Assembly: GCA_937980205.1 (NCBI GenBank)
Contig: CALJKW010000012.1
Span: 1 to 64,000 of the forward strand
Length of the DNA stretch: 64,000 nt
From: an uncultured Myxococcales bacterium
GTDB lineage: Bacteria; Myxococcota; Myxococcia; Myxococcales; Myxococcaceae
Direction of reading: 5' to 3'
The notes below the pieces were generated by a model. It did no database searches, was not told the origin of the DNA, and saw nothing but the letters and a program-made list of their open reading frames with translations. The stretch's first letter is position 1. Each line of letters starts with the position of its first letter. Shown here one piece after another: positions 57,580 to 64,000 of the stretch. The translations under genes and the position numbers were made by a program.

Positions 57580-57693
57580 CCCGCTCGCCCTGAGCGGAGG
57601 AGCCCGAAGGGCTCCGAAGTCGAAGGGGGCCCGAAGCCGATATGGAGCCCACATCGACTCCGGCCTTCGGCCTCCGCTCAGTGTGACCGGAGC
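57580..57693 (+). repeat. REP-like inverted repeat pair (diverged)
   Basis: Left arm about 57580-57636 and right arm 57645-57693, with the core TCCGGCCTTCGGCCTCCGCT. More diverged than the other pairs. It lies between the convergent genes at 57075 and 57710. Confidence 0.6.
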
Positions 57694-57709
57694 CTGCTTC
57701 GTACGCCGT

Positions 57710-58801
57710 TCAACGAAACGTGCCGTGCAGCAGCAGCGCGGTGCCGCCGTCGGGCGCGCTGCCGGCGAGGAAAAATTCGTCGCGGCTGACGCCCCAGGCG
57801 CCCCAGACGTCGATGGGCGTCGCCTGCGGCCGCCACGTTCCGTCGCGGCGGATGGTGAAGCCGCGGCCGTTCTCGTAGGTGCCTCCGGCGACGACGTCGT
57901 TTCCGTTGCCGAGGCGGACGAGGGCGCGGACGACGCCGGTGGCTCCGGGAGGATTCGAGACCTTCGGCCAGCTGCCGCCCGCGGTGCCCTCGCGCGCGGC
58001 GATGCGCCAGCCGGTGCCGCCGACGACGCGGCCGGCGTCGGTGCCGGTGCCGGCGTACCAGAGCTCCATGCTGAAGTTCGGCGAGACGGGCTCGGTCGTC
58101 CAGCCGCCGTCGGCCTGCGTGCGCACGAGGCCTTCTTTGCCGGTGCCCCACGCGCGGCCGTCGTCGGTGATGAAGCAGCCCTTCAAGTCGTAGACGTTCG
58201 AGCCGTACCAGACGCGCTGCCACGTGCCGCCTGCGTAGCGGTGCATCGCGGTGTTGGTGTCGGGCGGCCCCCCGGCGACGTAGACGCCGTGCACCGGGTG
58301 AGAGCAGATGCCGAGCATCGGGTCTCCGACGGAGAAGGGCTCGAAGATGGAGCCTGATGCGCGGCAGCCGCCCGTGCACGCGTGCACGGCGCTGGGCCCG
58401 GCGAGGAAGACGTCTCCGTTGAGCGTGGTGAGCGCGACGGCGCCCGTCGCGTTCGAGACCGCCGTGAAGGACGTGCCGTTCGAGTGGTACACGGTGCCGT
58501 CGTCGGCCAGCACCCAGTAGTCGGTCGGCGAGCTGCCGTGCACCGCGCGCAGCTTCGGCGTCGTGATGCCGGTCGCGACCTCGTCGAAGTGCCAGGTCGG
58601 CGTCGCGGTGCCGCCGCCGGTGGCCGTCGCGCCGCCTCCCGCGCCGGCCGTACCGCCGCCGGTACCGGTCGTGCCTCCGGCTCCGCCGCCCGTCGATGGC
58701 GCTCCGCCGCCGGTGGCTTCGCTGCCGCCTCCGGCGCCTCCGTCCGGACGGGAGCTCAAGCCGCACGAGGCGAGGAGCAGGAGCGCGAGGAGCCGAGTCA
58801 C
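57710..58801 (-). CDS. Propeller-type lipoprotein with Gly-rich linker
   Basis: 363 residues from GTG 58801; MTRLLALLLLASCGLSS is a lipoprotein signal. Residues 20-66 are a Gly/Thr/Ala linker. The rest has repeats such as VHGSSPTDYWVLADDGTVYH, ITDDGRAWGTG and GVSRDEFFLAGSAPDGG, a beta-propeller of the kind seen at 58963-60333, to which it is probably paralogous and divergent. Function unknown. Confidence 0.78.
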   Translation of the reverse strand: MTRLLALLLLASCGLSSRPDGGAGGGSEATGGGAPSTGGGAGGTTGTGGGTAGAGGGATATGGGTATPTWHFDEVATGITTPKLRAVHGSSPTDYWVLADDGTVYHSNGTSFTAVSNATGAVALTTLNGDVFLAGPSAVHACTGGCRASGSIFEPFSVGDPMLGICSHPVHGVYVAGGPPDTNTAMHRYAGGTWQRVWYGSNVYDLKGCFITDDGRAWGTGKEGLVRTQADGGWTTEPVSPNFSMELWYAGTGTDAGRVVGGTGWRIAAREGTAGGSWPKVSNPPGATGVVRALVRLGNGNDVVAGGTYENGRGFTIRRDGTWRPQATPIDVWGAWGVSRDEFFLAGSAPDGGTALLLHGTFR

Positions 58802-58924
58802 GGGGCTAACCTAACCCCGGAGTGTTGCAGCTCGGAAAATGGAAACACGCCCGCAGGTGCGGCGAGTGGCGAGGGCGCGTGTTCGCCGCATGGGGCGCCG
58901 GTCGTCGTCGAAGCCCGCTCATGC

Positions 58925-58952
58925 TTGCGGTGTGACGCCGGCCCGATAGCAT
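58925..58952 (+). promoter_or_regulatory. Putative promoter (TTGCGG-16-TAGCAT)
   Basis: TTGCGG at 58925-58930 and TAGCAT at 58947-58952, 10 bases before the ATG at 58963. The mRNA would begin almost at the start codon. Confidence 0.4.
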
Positions 58953-58962
58953 CGCCGCGCCC

Positions 58963-60333
58963 ATGACCCGCTTCCTCGCGTTCGTCAGCGTCGTCGGTCT
59001 GGTCGCGTGTGGAGCCCCCGAGTCGGAAGTTGATGGAGGCACCGCCGGCGGCGCGGGAGGTGGCACCGCAGGCGGCAGCGCGGGTGGCTCGGCCGGCGGA
59101 GCAGCAGGTGGAGCTGGCGGCGGCGCAGCAGGTGGAGCCGCCGGCGGCGCAGCGGGTGGAGCTGGCGGCGGCGCAGCGGGTGGAGCTGCCGGCGGCGCAG
59201 CGGGTGGCACCGCGGGCGGAAGCGCTGGAGGCTCGGCGGGTGGAAGCGCTGGAGGCTCAGCGGGCGGAAGCGCTGGAGGCTCAGCGGGCGGAAGCGCTGG
59301 AGGCTCGGCCGGCGGCAGCGCAGGCGCTGCGGGAGGCGGAAGCGCAGGAGGCTCGGCTGGTGGAAGCGCAGGCGGCTCGGCCGGCGGAAGCGCAGGTGGT
59401 GGCGGCGGGGCCCCCGACGCAGGCAACTGCCCGCCGCTCAGCTTCTCGTTCCCCGGCCTCCGCGGCGAAGACCTGTGGGCGGCGGACGACGACCACGTCT
59501 GGCTCGTCGGCACGCGCCTGCCCGCCGGCACCGGGGGCTTCATCCGCGTCTTCGACGGTGTCGCGTGGCAGGCGCTCGGCGGCACGGGGCTGCCCGACTT
59601 CGAGAAGGTCTCTGGCGCCGCGCGCGACGACGTCTGGGCGCTGAGCGCGCAGTTCCTGCACCACTTCATCGGCACCGACGGCGGCGGCGTCTCGATGCCG
59701 CTGCTCGCCACCAACACCATCGGCCTGTTCGCGTTCAGCGACCCGCTCCTCTCGGATGGTGGCACCAACTTCGCGATGGTGGTCGGCAACGGCGGCAACG
59801 TCGCGGCCTGCATCGACGGCGGCAGCCTGGTGCGCGAGCCGGTGCCGGGCAGCTCGATCCTTCAGGCGGTCTGGGCGACCTCGCCCGACGACGTCTACGT
59901 GGGCGGCAACTCCCAGCTCGTCCACCGCCGCGGGCCGAACGGCTGGTTCACCGTCAACCAGGGCTTCGGCTTCAGCGGAGCTCGCGCCTTCCACGGCGCC
60001 GGCGGCGTGACGTACATGGCGGGCTTCAACACCAACGGCACTCCGGCGGCGTTCGTCTCGCGGGACGGCGGTGACTTCGGGCCGCTCAACTTCCCCATCG
60101 GCGTCACCGGCTCGTCCGGCACCGTCGCCGCGCTCGACGCCGCCGAGGCCTGGTATGGCCTGAGCACCGGCGCCATCTGGCGCTTTCGCCCTGCGGGCTT
60201 CACGTACTGGGATGCGGGCGTGCCCGGCAGCGCGAACGCGCTCTTCGCCACGCCGCAGCGCCTGTGGATGGTCTTCTACGACTCCGCTGGCGCCCGCACC
60301 GAGGTTCGCGCGTTCTGCCGGTCGGCGCTGTAG
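58963..60333 (+). CDS. Propeller-type lipoprotein with long Gly/Ala/Ser linker
   Basis: 456 residues; MTRFLAFVSVVGLVACGAPE is a lipoprotein signal. Residues about 25-148 are a low-complexity (G)GSAG/GAAGG linker of about 120 residues. After this comes PDAGNCPPLS, then a propeller (GEDLWAADDDHVWLVG, GAARDDVWALSAQFLHH, TSPDDVYVGGNSQLVHRRG, AAEAWYGLSTGAIW). The same D-D-V-W/Y-motif is seen in the gene at 57710-58801. The long linker may hold the propeller away from the outer membrane. Confidence 0.8.
   Translation: MTRFLAFVSVVGLVACGAPESEVDGGTAGGAGGGTAGGSAGGSAGGAAGGAGGGAAGGAAGGAAGGAGGGAAGGAAGGAAGGTAGGSAGGSAGGSAGGSAGGSAGGSAGGSAGGSAGGSAGAAGGGSAGGSAGGSAGGSAGGSAGGGGGAPDAGNCPPLSFSFPGLRGEDLWAADDDHVWLVGTRLPAGTGGFIRVFDGVAWQALGGTGLPDFEKVSGAARDDVWALSAQFLHHFIGTDGGGVSMPLLATNTIGLFAFSDPLLSDGGTNFAMVVGNGGNVAACIDGGSLVREPVPGSSILQAVWATSPDDVYVGGNSQLVHRRGPNGWFTVNQGFGFSGARAFHGAGGVTYMAGFNTNGTPAAFVSRDGGDFGPLNFPIGVTGSSGTVAALDAAEAWYGLSTGAIWRFRPAGFTYWDAGVPGSANALFATPQRLWMVFYDSAGARTEVRAFCRSAL
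59035..59412 (+). repeat. Low-complexity repeat encoding Gly/Ala/Ser linker
   Basis: Units of 12 bases (GGAAGCGCTGGA, GGCTCAGCGGGC and variants) repeated many times in the frame of 58963-60333. Its length can change by slippage without shifting the frame. Confidence 0.8.
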
Positions 60334-60600
60334 CTCGCCGGAGAAGAACACCGCCACATGGGCCTTGCCCTCCGCCTCGTCGAGGCAGACGACCGCGCGC
60401 GTGACGCAGAACGGCTTGCCGACGAAGAAGCGCAGCGCGTAGGCGCCGTCGGTGAGCGGGCCGGGAAGTGGAGCCGCACGACGTTCGCCGACGGCTGCAG
60501 CTCGTGTTGCTCGCAGGCCTGCTGGTCGCTCAGCGCCGGGCGCGCAGGCGCTGATGCGTGAGGTAACGGGTACTCAGCCACTTTTGGATTGCCGCATTTC
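60334..60600 (-). pseudogene. Frameshifted gene remnant
   Basis: In this 311-base space between the genes at 58963 and 60645 the minus strand shows a protein-like segment in two frames: LSDQQACEQHELQPSANVV then RLHFP in one frame, and PLTDGAYALRFFVGKPFCV then LDEAEGKAHVAVFFSGEL in the other, joined near 60455-60465. The upstream frame has no signal. The downstream end runs straight into the antisense of the lipoprotein gene, so its C-terminus is missing. It looks like a truncated, frameshifted gene. I cannot name its family. Confidence 0.45.
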
Positions 60601-60644
60601 GAGAAACGGAAACTCGCGCGCGCGGTGTTGCGAGAAGGAGTGCA

Positions 60645-60884
60645 GTGGGCGCACTGCTCGTCGCGATGTTGCTGTCGACTCCGCGCGCGTCTGCTTGCGA
60701 CGCCGCGTACGACTCCGTGGTTCAGGTCGCGCGGAGCGAGGCGAACTTCGGCTACGCGCACGAGGTCAGTCGCGAAGGCCGCCGCGCGTTCGTGGCTGCG
60801 TGCGTGCGGCACCTGTCCCGCGCGCAGGTGCGCTGCATCGCGCGGGCGCGCAGCTCGGACGCGCTCTACGTGTGTACGCCGTAG
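60645..60884 (+). CDS. Small secreted protein
   Basis: 79 residues from GTG 60645, with AGAAGGAG 5 bases upstream. MGALLVAMLLSTPRASAC is a signal peptide. The mature part has Cys18, 53, 64 and 77, which may form two disulphides, and is helical (DSVVQVARSEANFGYAHEV, EGRRAFVAACVRHLSRAQV). Not a family I know. Confidence 0.62.
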   Translation: MGALLVAMLLSTPRASACDAAYDSVVQVARSEANFGYAHEVSREGRRAFVAACVRHLSRAQVRCIARARSSDALYVCTP

Positions 60885-60893
60885 AGCTTCGGA

Positions 60894-60959
60894 CCGCGAA
60901 CAACCGGGTTCGCGTTCGCGGTCGCGTTCGGTGAGTCGAGCCCGGACGCGCGCGAACCC
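60894..60959. repeat. Inverted repeats between convergent genes
   Basis: CCGCGAAC (60894-60901) with GTTCGCGG (60914-60921), and GGGTTCGCG (60906-60914) with CGCGAACCC (60951-60959). They lie between convergent genes, where they could end transcription from both sides, but no T-run is present. Confidence 0.4.
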
Positions 60960-60978
60960 GACCCGGTCTTCGCCGCCT

Positions 60979-62202
60979 TCAGCGCCGCTTCTTCCGTTTC
61001 CCCGTCGAGCTCCGCTCCGCGACGGCCTCGAGCTCCGGCGACAGCTCGACGTTGCGGTCGGGCGGCACGATGCTGCGGTCGGTCTCATCGCCGAGCGCAG
61101 GCAGCTGCCAGTCGGTGTCCTCGAGCTGGTGCGCGACCTTCACCTTCTCGCTCGCCTCTCGCTTCATCGGGCGCAGCTTCGCGGTCACCGGCTCGTGGCC
61201 GGCGGTGTCGACGACCTCGGTGGACTCGAGCTGACCGAAGCTGCCGGCGACGCGCTTGGGCAGCTTCAGCGCCGGGCCCAGCTTCTTCTTCCACAGCCTC
61301 ACCTCGGCGCCGATCTCCTCGCGGCTGGGGCCGGGGTACGCTTCGAGGAAGTCGCGCAGCCGCTCTTCGAACGCCTTCGCCGTCTTCAGGCGCTTCTTCG
61401 GGTCGTGCGCGCTCGCGTCGGCGACGATGTCGACGAGCTCGCGCGGCAGGCTGGGCCGCAGCGTGTCCGCGCGCGGAAGGCCGTGCTTCACGATCGCCTG
61501 AAACACCATCGGAGGAGCGCTGAGGTCGCCGTGCGGCTTCGAGCCGGTCACGAGCTCCCAGAGCGTCGCGCCCATCGCGTAGACGTCGCTCTTCGGAGTC
61601 GCCTCGTGGTCGAGCAGGTACTCCGGGGACATGTACCGGGCCTTCCCCTTGCGCAGCCCCGTCTGCGTCGTCACCTCGGAGATGTCCGCGCGCGCGATGC
61701 CGAAGTCGACGAGCCGCACGCGCCCCTCGACGTCGACCATGATGTTGTCCGGCGAGACGTCGCGGTGCACGACGTTGAGCAGCTCGCCGTTCAGGTTCGT
61801 CAGCGTGTGCGCGTAGTGCAGGCCGGCGCAGGCGTCGGCGATGAGCGCCGCGGCGAACGAAGGCTTCAGCGGACCGGAGTGCAGGTCCATCGAGGTGCGC
61901 AGGTCGAGGCCGTCGATGAGCTCGAGGACGAGGTACCAGTCGTCGTCGACGTTGCCCTGGTCGAGCACGCGCACGACGTTCGGGTGATTGAGGCGCGCGG
62001 CGAGCTTCACCTCGTCGAGGAACATGCGCAGCAGCCGCTCGTCCTGCGAGAGGTGCGAGTGCACGCGCTTGAGCACGACGTACGGGTTGCGGCGATCGTC
62101 GAACGTCGGCTTCGCGAGCCAGACCTCGGCCATGCCGCCCATGCCGAGCTTGCGCTCGAGCAGGTAGTCGCCGAACCGGTCACCGGGCTTGAGGCGGAGC
62201 AC
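60979..62202 (-). CDS. Ser/Thr protein kinase, soluble
   Basis: 407 residues from GTG 62202. Kinase motifs: GMGGMAEVWLA, VVLKRVHSHL, HRDVSPDN, DFGIARAD, ARYMSPEYLL. As in the kinase at 11055, the HRDLKxxN lysine is Ser. The C-terminal about 130 residues are charged and helical, with no TM, so it is cytoplasmic. It is divergent from the lamin-tail-like lipoprotein, with 69 bases between, and its 3' end is convergent with the small secreted protein gene. It could phosphorylate FHA proteins such as the one at 1650-3137, but there is no direct evidence. Confidence 0.92.
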   Translation of the reverse strand: MLRLKPGDRFGDYLLERKLGMGGMAEVWLAKPTFDDRRNPYVVLKRVHSHLSQDERLLRMFLDEVKLAARLNHPNVVRVLDQGNVDDDWYLVLELIDGLDLRTSMDLHSGPLKPSFAAALIADACAGLHYAHTLTNLNGELLNVVHRDVSPDNIMVDVEGRVRLVDFGIARADISEVTTQTGLRKGKARYMSPEYLLDHEATPKSDVYAMGATLWELVTGSKPHGDLSAPPMVFQAIVKHGLPRADTLRPSLPRELVDIVADASAHDPKKRLKTAKAFEERLRDFLEAYPGPSREEIGAEVRLWKKKLGPALKLPKRVAGSFGQLESTEVVDTAGHEPVTAKLRPMKREASEKVKVAHQLEDTDWQLPALGDETDRSIVPPDRNVELSPELEAVAERSSTGKRKKRR

Positions 62203-62271
62203 CGGCGTGCATCTTGCTCGATCGCCGGCGCGAGCGCGCAGATATGTCCGACTGCTGGTACACCGGCGCGG

Positions 62272-63618
62272 GTGAGGCTCCTTCGCCCGTCCCTCGTCCT
62301 TCTCTTCTTGCTCGCCGCCGGCTGCGACTGCCGCGGCGGCGGCCTGCGACCGAGCCCGGACGCCGGCTGTCCCAACGACATCTGCGCCACCGTCAGCTGT
62401 CCGGCCCCCGCGACCGTGAAGGTCGGCGAAGAGCTCACGGTCACCGGCAAGGTGAACGACGCCTACGGTGAAGAGCCGACCGAGTGGAGCGTGTCGAAGG
62501 CGCCGATGGGCTCTCTCGCCCGGCCGGCGACACCGGATGAGCTCTCGACGCGGTTCACGCCCGACGTCGTCGGCGCGTACACGCTCGAGCTGTGCACCGT
62601 CATCGGCGAGGCGAAGTGCTGCACCGCCGACGTGAACGTGATGCCGGCGTGCTCGAACCCGCCTCCGCCCCCGGCGAGCACCGCGTGCGTGACGAGCTGG
62701 GACGGGCGGCCGATCGTGCAGTTCGCGGCCGTGCCGGCGGGGCTCACGTACCAGCTGGTCGATGGAACCGGGCAGGTGCTGGCCACGGCGACGGCGGGGC
62801 ACAACCACCTGCGGCCGGCGACGCGCATCGCTCCGGGAGCGGAGCCGCCGGGCCAGAGCCTGACGTTGTCGGTCCGCTCGTGCACCAGCGCAGACCTGCG
62901 GTGCTGCTCGACGCCGACCGCGGTGGCGGTGAACGTGGTCTCGGTGTGCACGACGCCGGTGGCGCCGACCGCCTCGAACGTGGTGCTCAGCGAATACGTG
63001 GTGAACGGCGAGGGCACCTGTCCTTCGGTCGACTGCATGACGCAGGACACCTGCCAGGCCGGCGAAGCGGTGGAGATCACCAACCTGTCGAACTGCCCCG
63101 TCACGCTGGCGGGTCATCACTTCGCGTACCGCAACGCGAACGCCTCGGCGCAGAGCCTGAGGTGGATGAACTTCGGCGCCGCGGACGTCATCCCGCCGCG
63201 CGGCGTCTACGTGGCGATTCGCAGCCGCATGTACGCGCCGACGTGCGCCGCGCCGCTCCCGCCCGAGTCGGCGGGGCTGTACGGCCTCAACATCTCGACG
63301 CTCGCGATGCAGGGCCCGAACCTGTGCAACGGCTGGTTCAACAACAACGGCGGCGGCATGTCCGAGCTGCGCATCGCGCGCGGCGTGGTGCCGATGGGCG
63401 GTGACCCGAGCTTCACCGGCGCCGCCATCGCCCGCATCGCGCCGTACCAGTCCTCGAGCGCCTCGTGCACCAGCGTCGGCTTCGACGCCGTCGACTCGTG
63501 CGGCTCGGTGATGGCCGGCACCGAGCCGACGGCGATGCTTCAGCCGAACCAGCTCGGCCGGCTCTGGCACCCGTGCGACGCGGTGGTGAACCCCGTGCCG
63601 GCGTGCGTGCGGGACTGA
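62272..63618 (+). CDS. Lipoprotein with lamin-tail-like domain
   Basis: 448 residues from GTG 62272; MRLLRPSLVLLFLLAAGC then DCRGGG is a lipoprotein signal with Asp at +2. Residues about 40-110 are an Ig-like strand-rich module (GEELTVTGKVNDAYGEEPTE). Residues about 240-330 (SNVVLSEYVVNGEG, QAGEAVEITNLSNCPVTLAG, VIPPRGVYVAIRS) resemble a lamin-tail domain, common in bacterial surface proteins. Several Cys pairs are present. TACACC is 7 bases before the GTG. Confidence 0.78.
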   Translation: MRLLRPSLVLLFLLAAGCDCRGGGLRPSPDAGCPNDICATVSCPAPATVKVGEELTVTGKVNDAYGEEPTEWSVSKAPMGSLARPATPDELSTRFTPDVVGAYTLELCTVIGEAKCCTADVNVMPACSNPPPPPASTACVTSWDGRPIVQFAAVPAGLTYQLVDGTGQVLATATAGHNHLRPATRIAPGAEPPGQSLTLSVRSCTSADLRCCSTPTAVAVNVVSVCTTPVAPTASNVVLSEYVVNGEGTCPSVDCMTQDTCQAGEAVEITNLSNCPVTLAGHHFAYRNANASAQSLRWMNFGAADVIPPRGVYVAIRSRMYAPTCAAPLPPESAGLYGLNISTLAMQGPNLCNGWFNNNGGGMSELRIARGVVPMGGDPSFTGAAIARIAPYQSSSASCTSVGFDAVDSCGSVMAGTEPTAMLQPNQLGRLWHPCDAVVNPVPACVRD

Positions 63619-63620
63619 TC

Positions 63621-63626
63621 TATCGT
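63621..63626 (+). promoter_or_regulatory. Putative -10 element (TATCGT)
   Basis: TATCGT, 7 bases before the ATG at 63634, in the 15-base space after the previous stop. No -35 is evident. Confidence 0.3.
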
Positions 63627-63633
63627 GTTCGGC

Positions 63634-64000
63634 ATGAGGCGCGTCGCCGTCGTCGCCGTGTCGCTGACTCTGCTGTTCGCCATCGAGGCCTGTCGCATGT
63701 GCACGCTCGTCGGCTGCGCCGACGAGCTCACCCTCGAGGTACGCGCGCCGGACGGCGGCCTGGTCGAGGCGTTCCGCGGCTCAGTCACGCTCCCCGATGG
63801 CGAGCACGCGTTCGAGTGCCCCGCCGACGCAAGTCTCGAGGGGCAGTACACGTGCCCCACGCCGGGCGTCATCGAGGTGAACCTCAGCTGGATCGGGCGA
63901 CCGTCGTCGGGGGTCAGCCGGAACATCGGCACGCCCGTCGACACGCTGCCGGTCAGCGTCACCGCGGAAGACGGAGGCCTCGGCTGGTCGCGTGCGCTTT
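63634..64000 (+). CDS. Lipoprotein, 3' end outside window
   Basis: The 122 visible residues start MRRVAVVAVSLTLLFAIEAC, a lipoprotein-type signal with an unusual Glu before the Ala-Cys. The mature part has Cys at CRMCTLVGC, then strands (ELTLEVRAPDGGLVEAFRGS, EHAFECPADASLEGQYTCP) that resemble an Ig-like module. It begins 15 bases after the lamin-tail gene and the stop is not seen. Function unknown. Confidence 0.72.
   Translation, partial: MRRVAVVAVSLTLLFAIEACRMCTLVGCADELTLEVRAPDGGLVEAFRGSVTLPDGEHAFECPADASLEGQYTCPTPGVIEVNLSWIGRPSSGVSRNIGTPVDTLPVSVTAEDGGLGWSRAL

Noticed and set aside
57011..57652. Minus-strand frame opposite the Cys-repeat gene
   Set aside because: It mirrors the tandem repeats (Pro/Gln/Ser/Arg-rich) and lacks a start with an RBS. 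The plus-strand frame has a signal peptide and regular Cys spacing.
59035..59412. Regular short repeats resembling a CRISPR array
   Set aside because: The units are 12 bases, in frame, and encode a Gly/Ala/Ser linker. There are no unique spacers and no cas genes.

Overview
The window is high-GC DNA with almost no spacer. Three Hanks-type Ser/Thr kinases (two with the HRDxSPDN catalytic loop), an FHA-sigma54 activator, an MXAN_5187-like protein and some nineteen predicted lipoproteins point to a myxobacterium (Myxococcota). That assignment is inferred from gene content only. I see no rRNA, tRNA, CRISPR array, phage or transposase gene.

Layout. 1-6.7 kb: a proline-rich lipoprotein (cut by the left edge), a RimK-type ligase, the FHA-sigma54 activator, and Cys/Gly-rich and ZU5-like lipoproteins. 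6.7-13.3 kb: an overlapping run of three TadE/TadG-like pseudopilin genes and a secreted protein, then a membrane Ser/Thr kinase. 13.3-20.3 kb: a three-gene operon of small secreted proteins on the minus strand, a paralogue of the protein at 10.2 kb, ileS coupled to a VOC protein and a peptide deformylase with a lipoprotein-type signal, and a lytic transglycosylase. 20.3-26 kb: an AraC regulator, dienelactone hydrolase and PPOX-fold protein; an FG-GAP/ASPIC/thioredoxin gene split by one in-frame TGA; a Kelch-like lipoprotein. 26-34.3 kb: a lipase-like lipoprotein divergent from a secreted GH13 isoamylase, two small proteins, lspA-lgt, and a di-haem cytochrome lipoprotein. 34.4-44.4 kb: an operon of a membrane kinase, a coiled-coil/RelE-fold fusion and a one-TM microprotein; an M28 peptidase with membrane segments; a cytochrome/PHM-like copper enzyme; and a thioredoxin/HEAT operon. 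44.4-57.6 kb: three large paralogous lipoproteins, each with six DFG-type Ig-like repeats plus a VWA-like domain, interspersed with Cys-rich proteins and a LysM/C39-like protein. 57.7-64 kb: two propeller-type lipoproteins with Gly/Ala/Ser linkers, a decayed gene, a third kinase, a lamin-tail-like lipoprotein, and a lipoprotein cut by the right edge.

Most genes serve the cell surface: lipoproteins, the enzymes that mature them (Lgt, LspA), surface adhesin-like or sensory scaffolds, and membrane kinases that may monitor them. REP-like palindromes lie in several spacers (29.1, 34.35, 39.7, 50.8, 57.6 kb). Several start codons lack a Shine-Dalgarno sequence but have a TAnnnT hexamer 6-12 bases upstream, suggesting leaderless transcripts.

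The points most worth a second look are the in-frame TGA at 23436-23438 with a SECIS-like hairpin after it, the kinase/RelE-fusion/microprotein operon, the palindromic insertion in ileS, the lipoprotein-type peptide deformylase, and the triplicated DFG-repeat/VWA family with one member that has lost its metal site.
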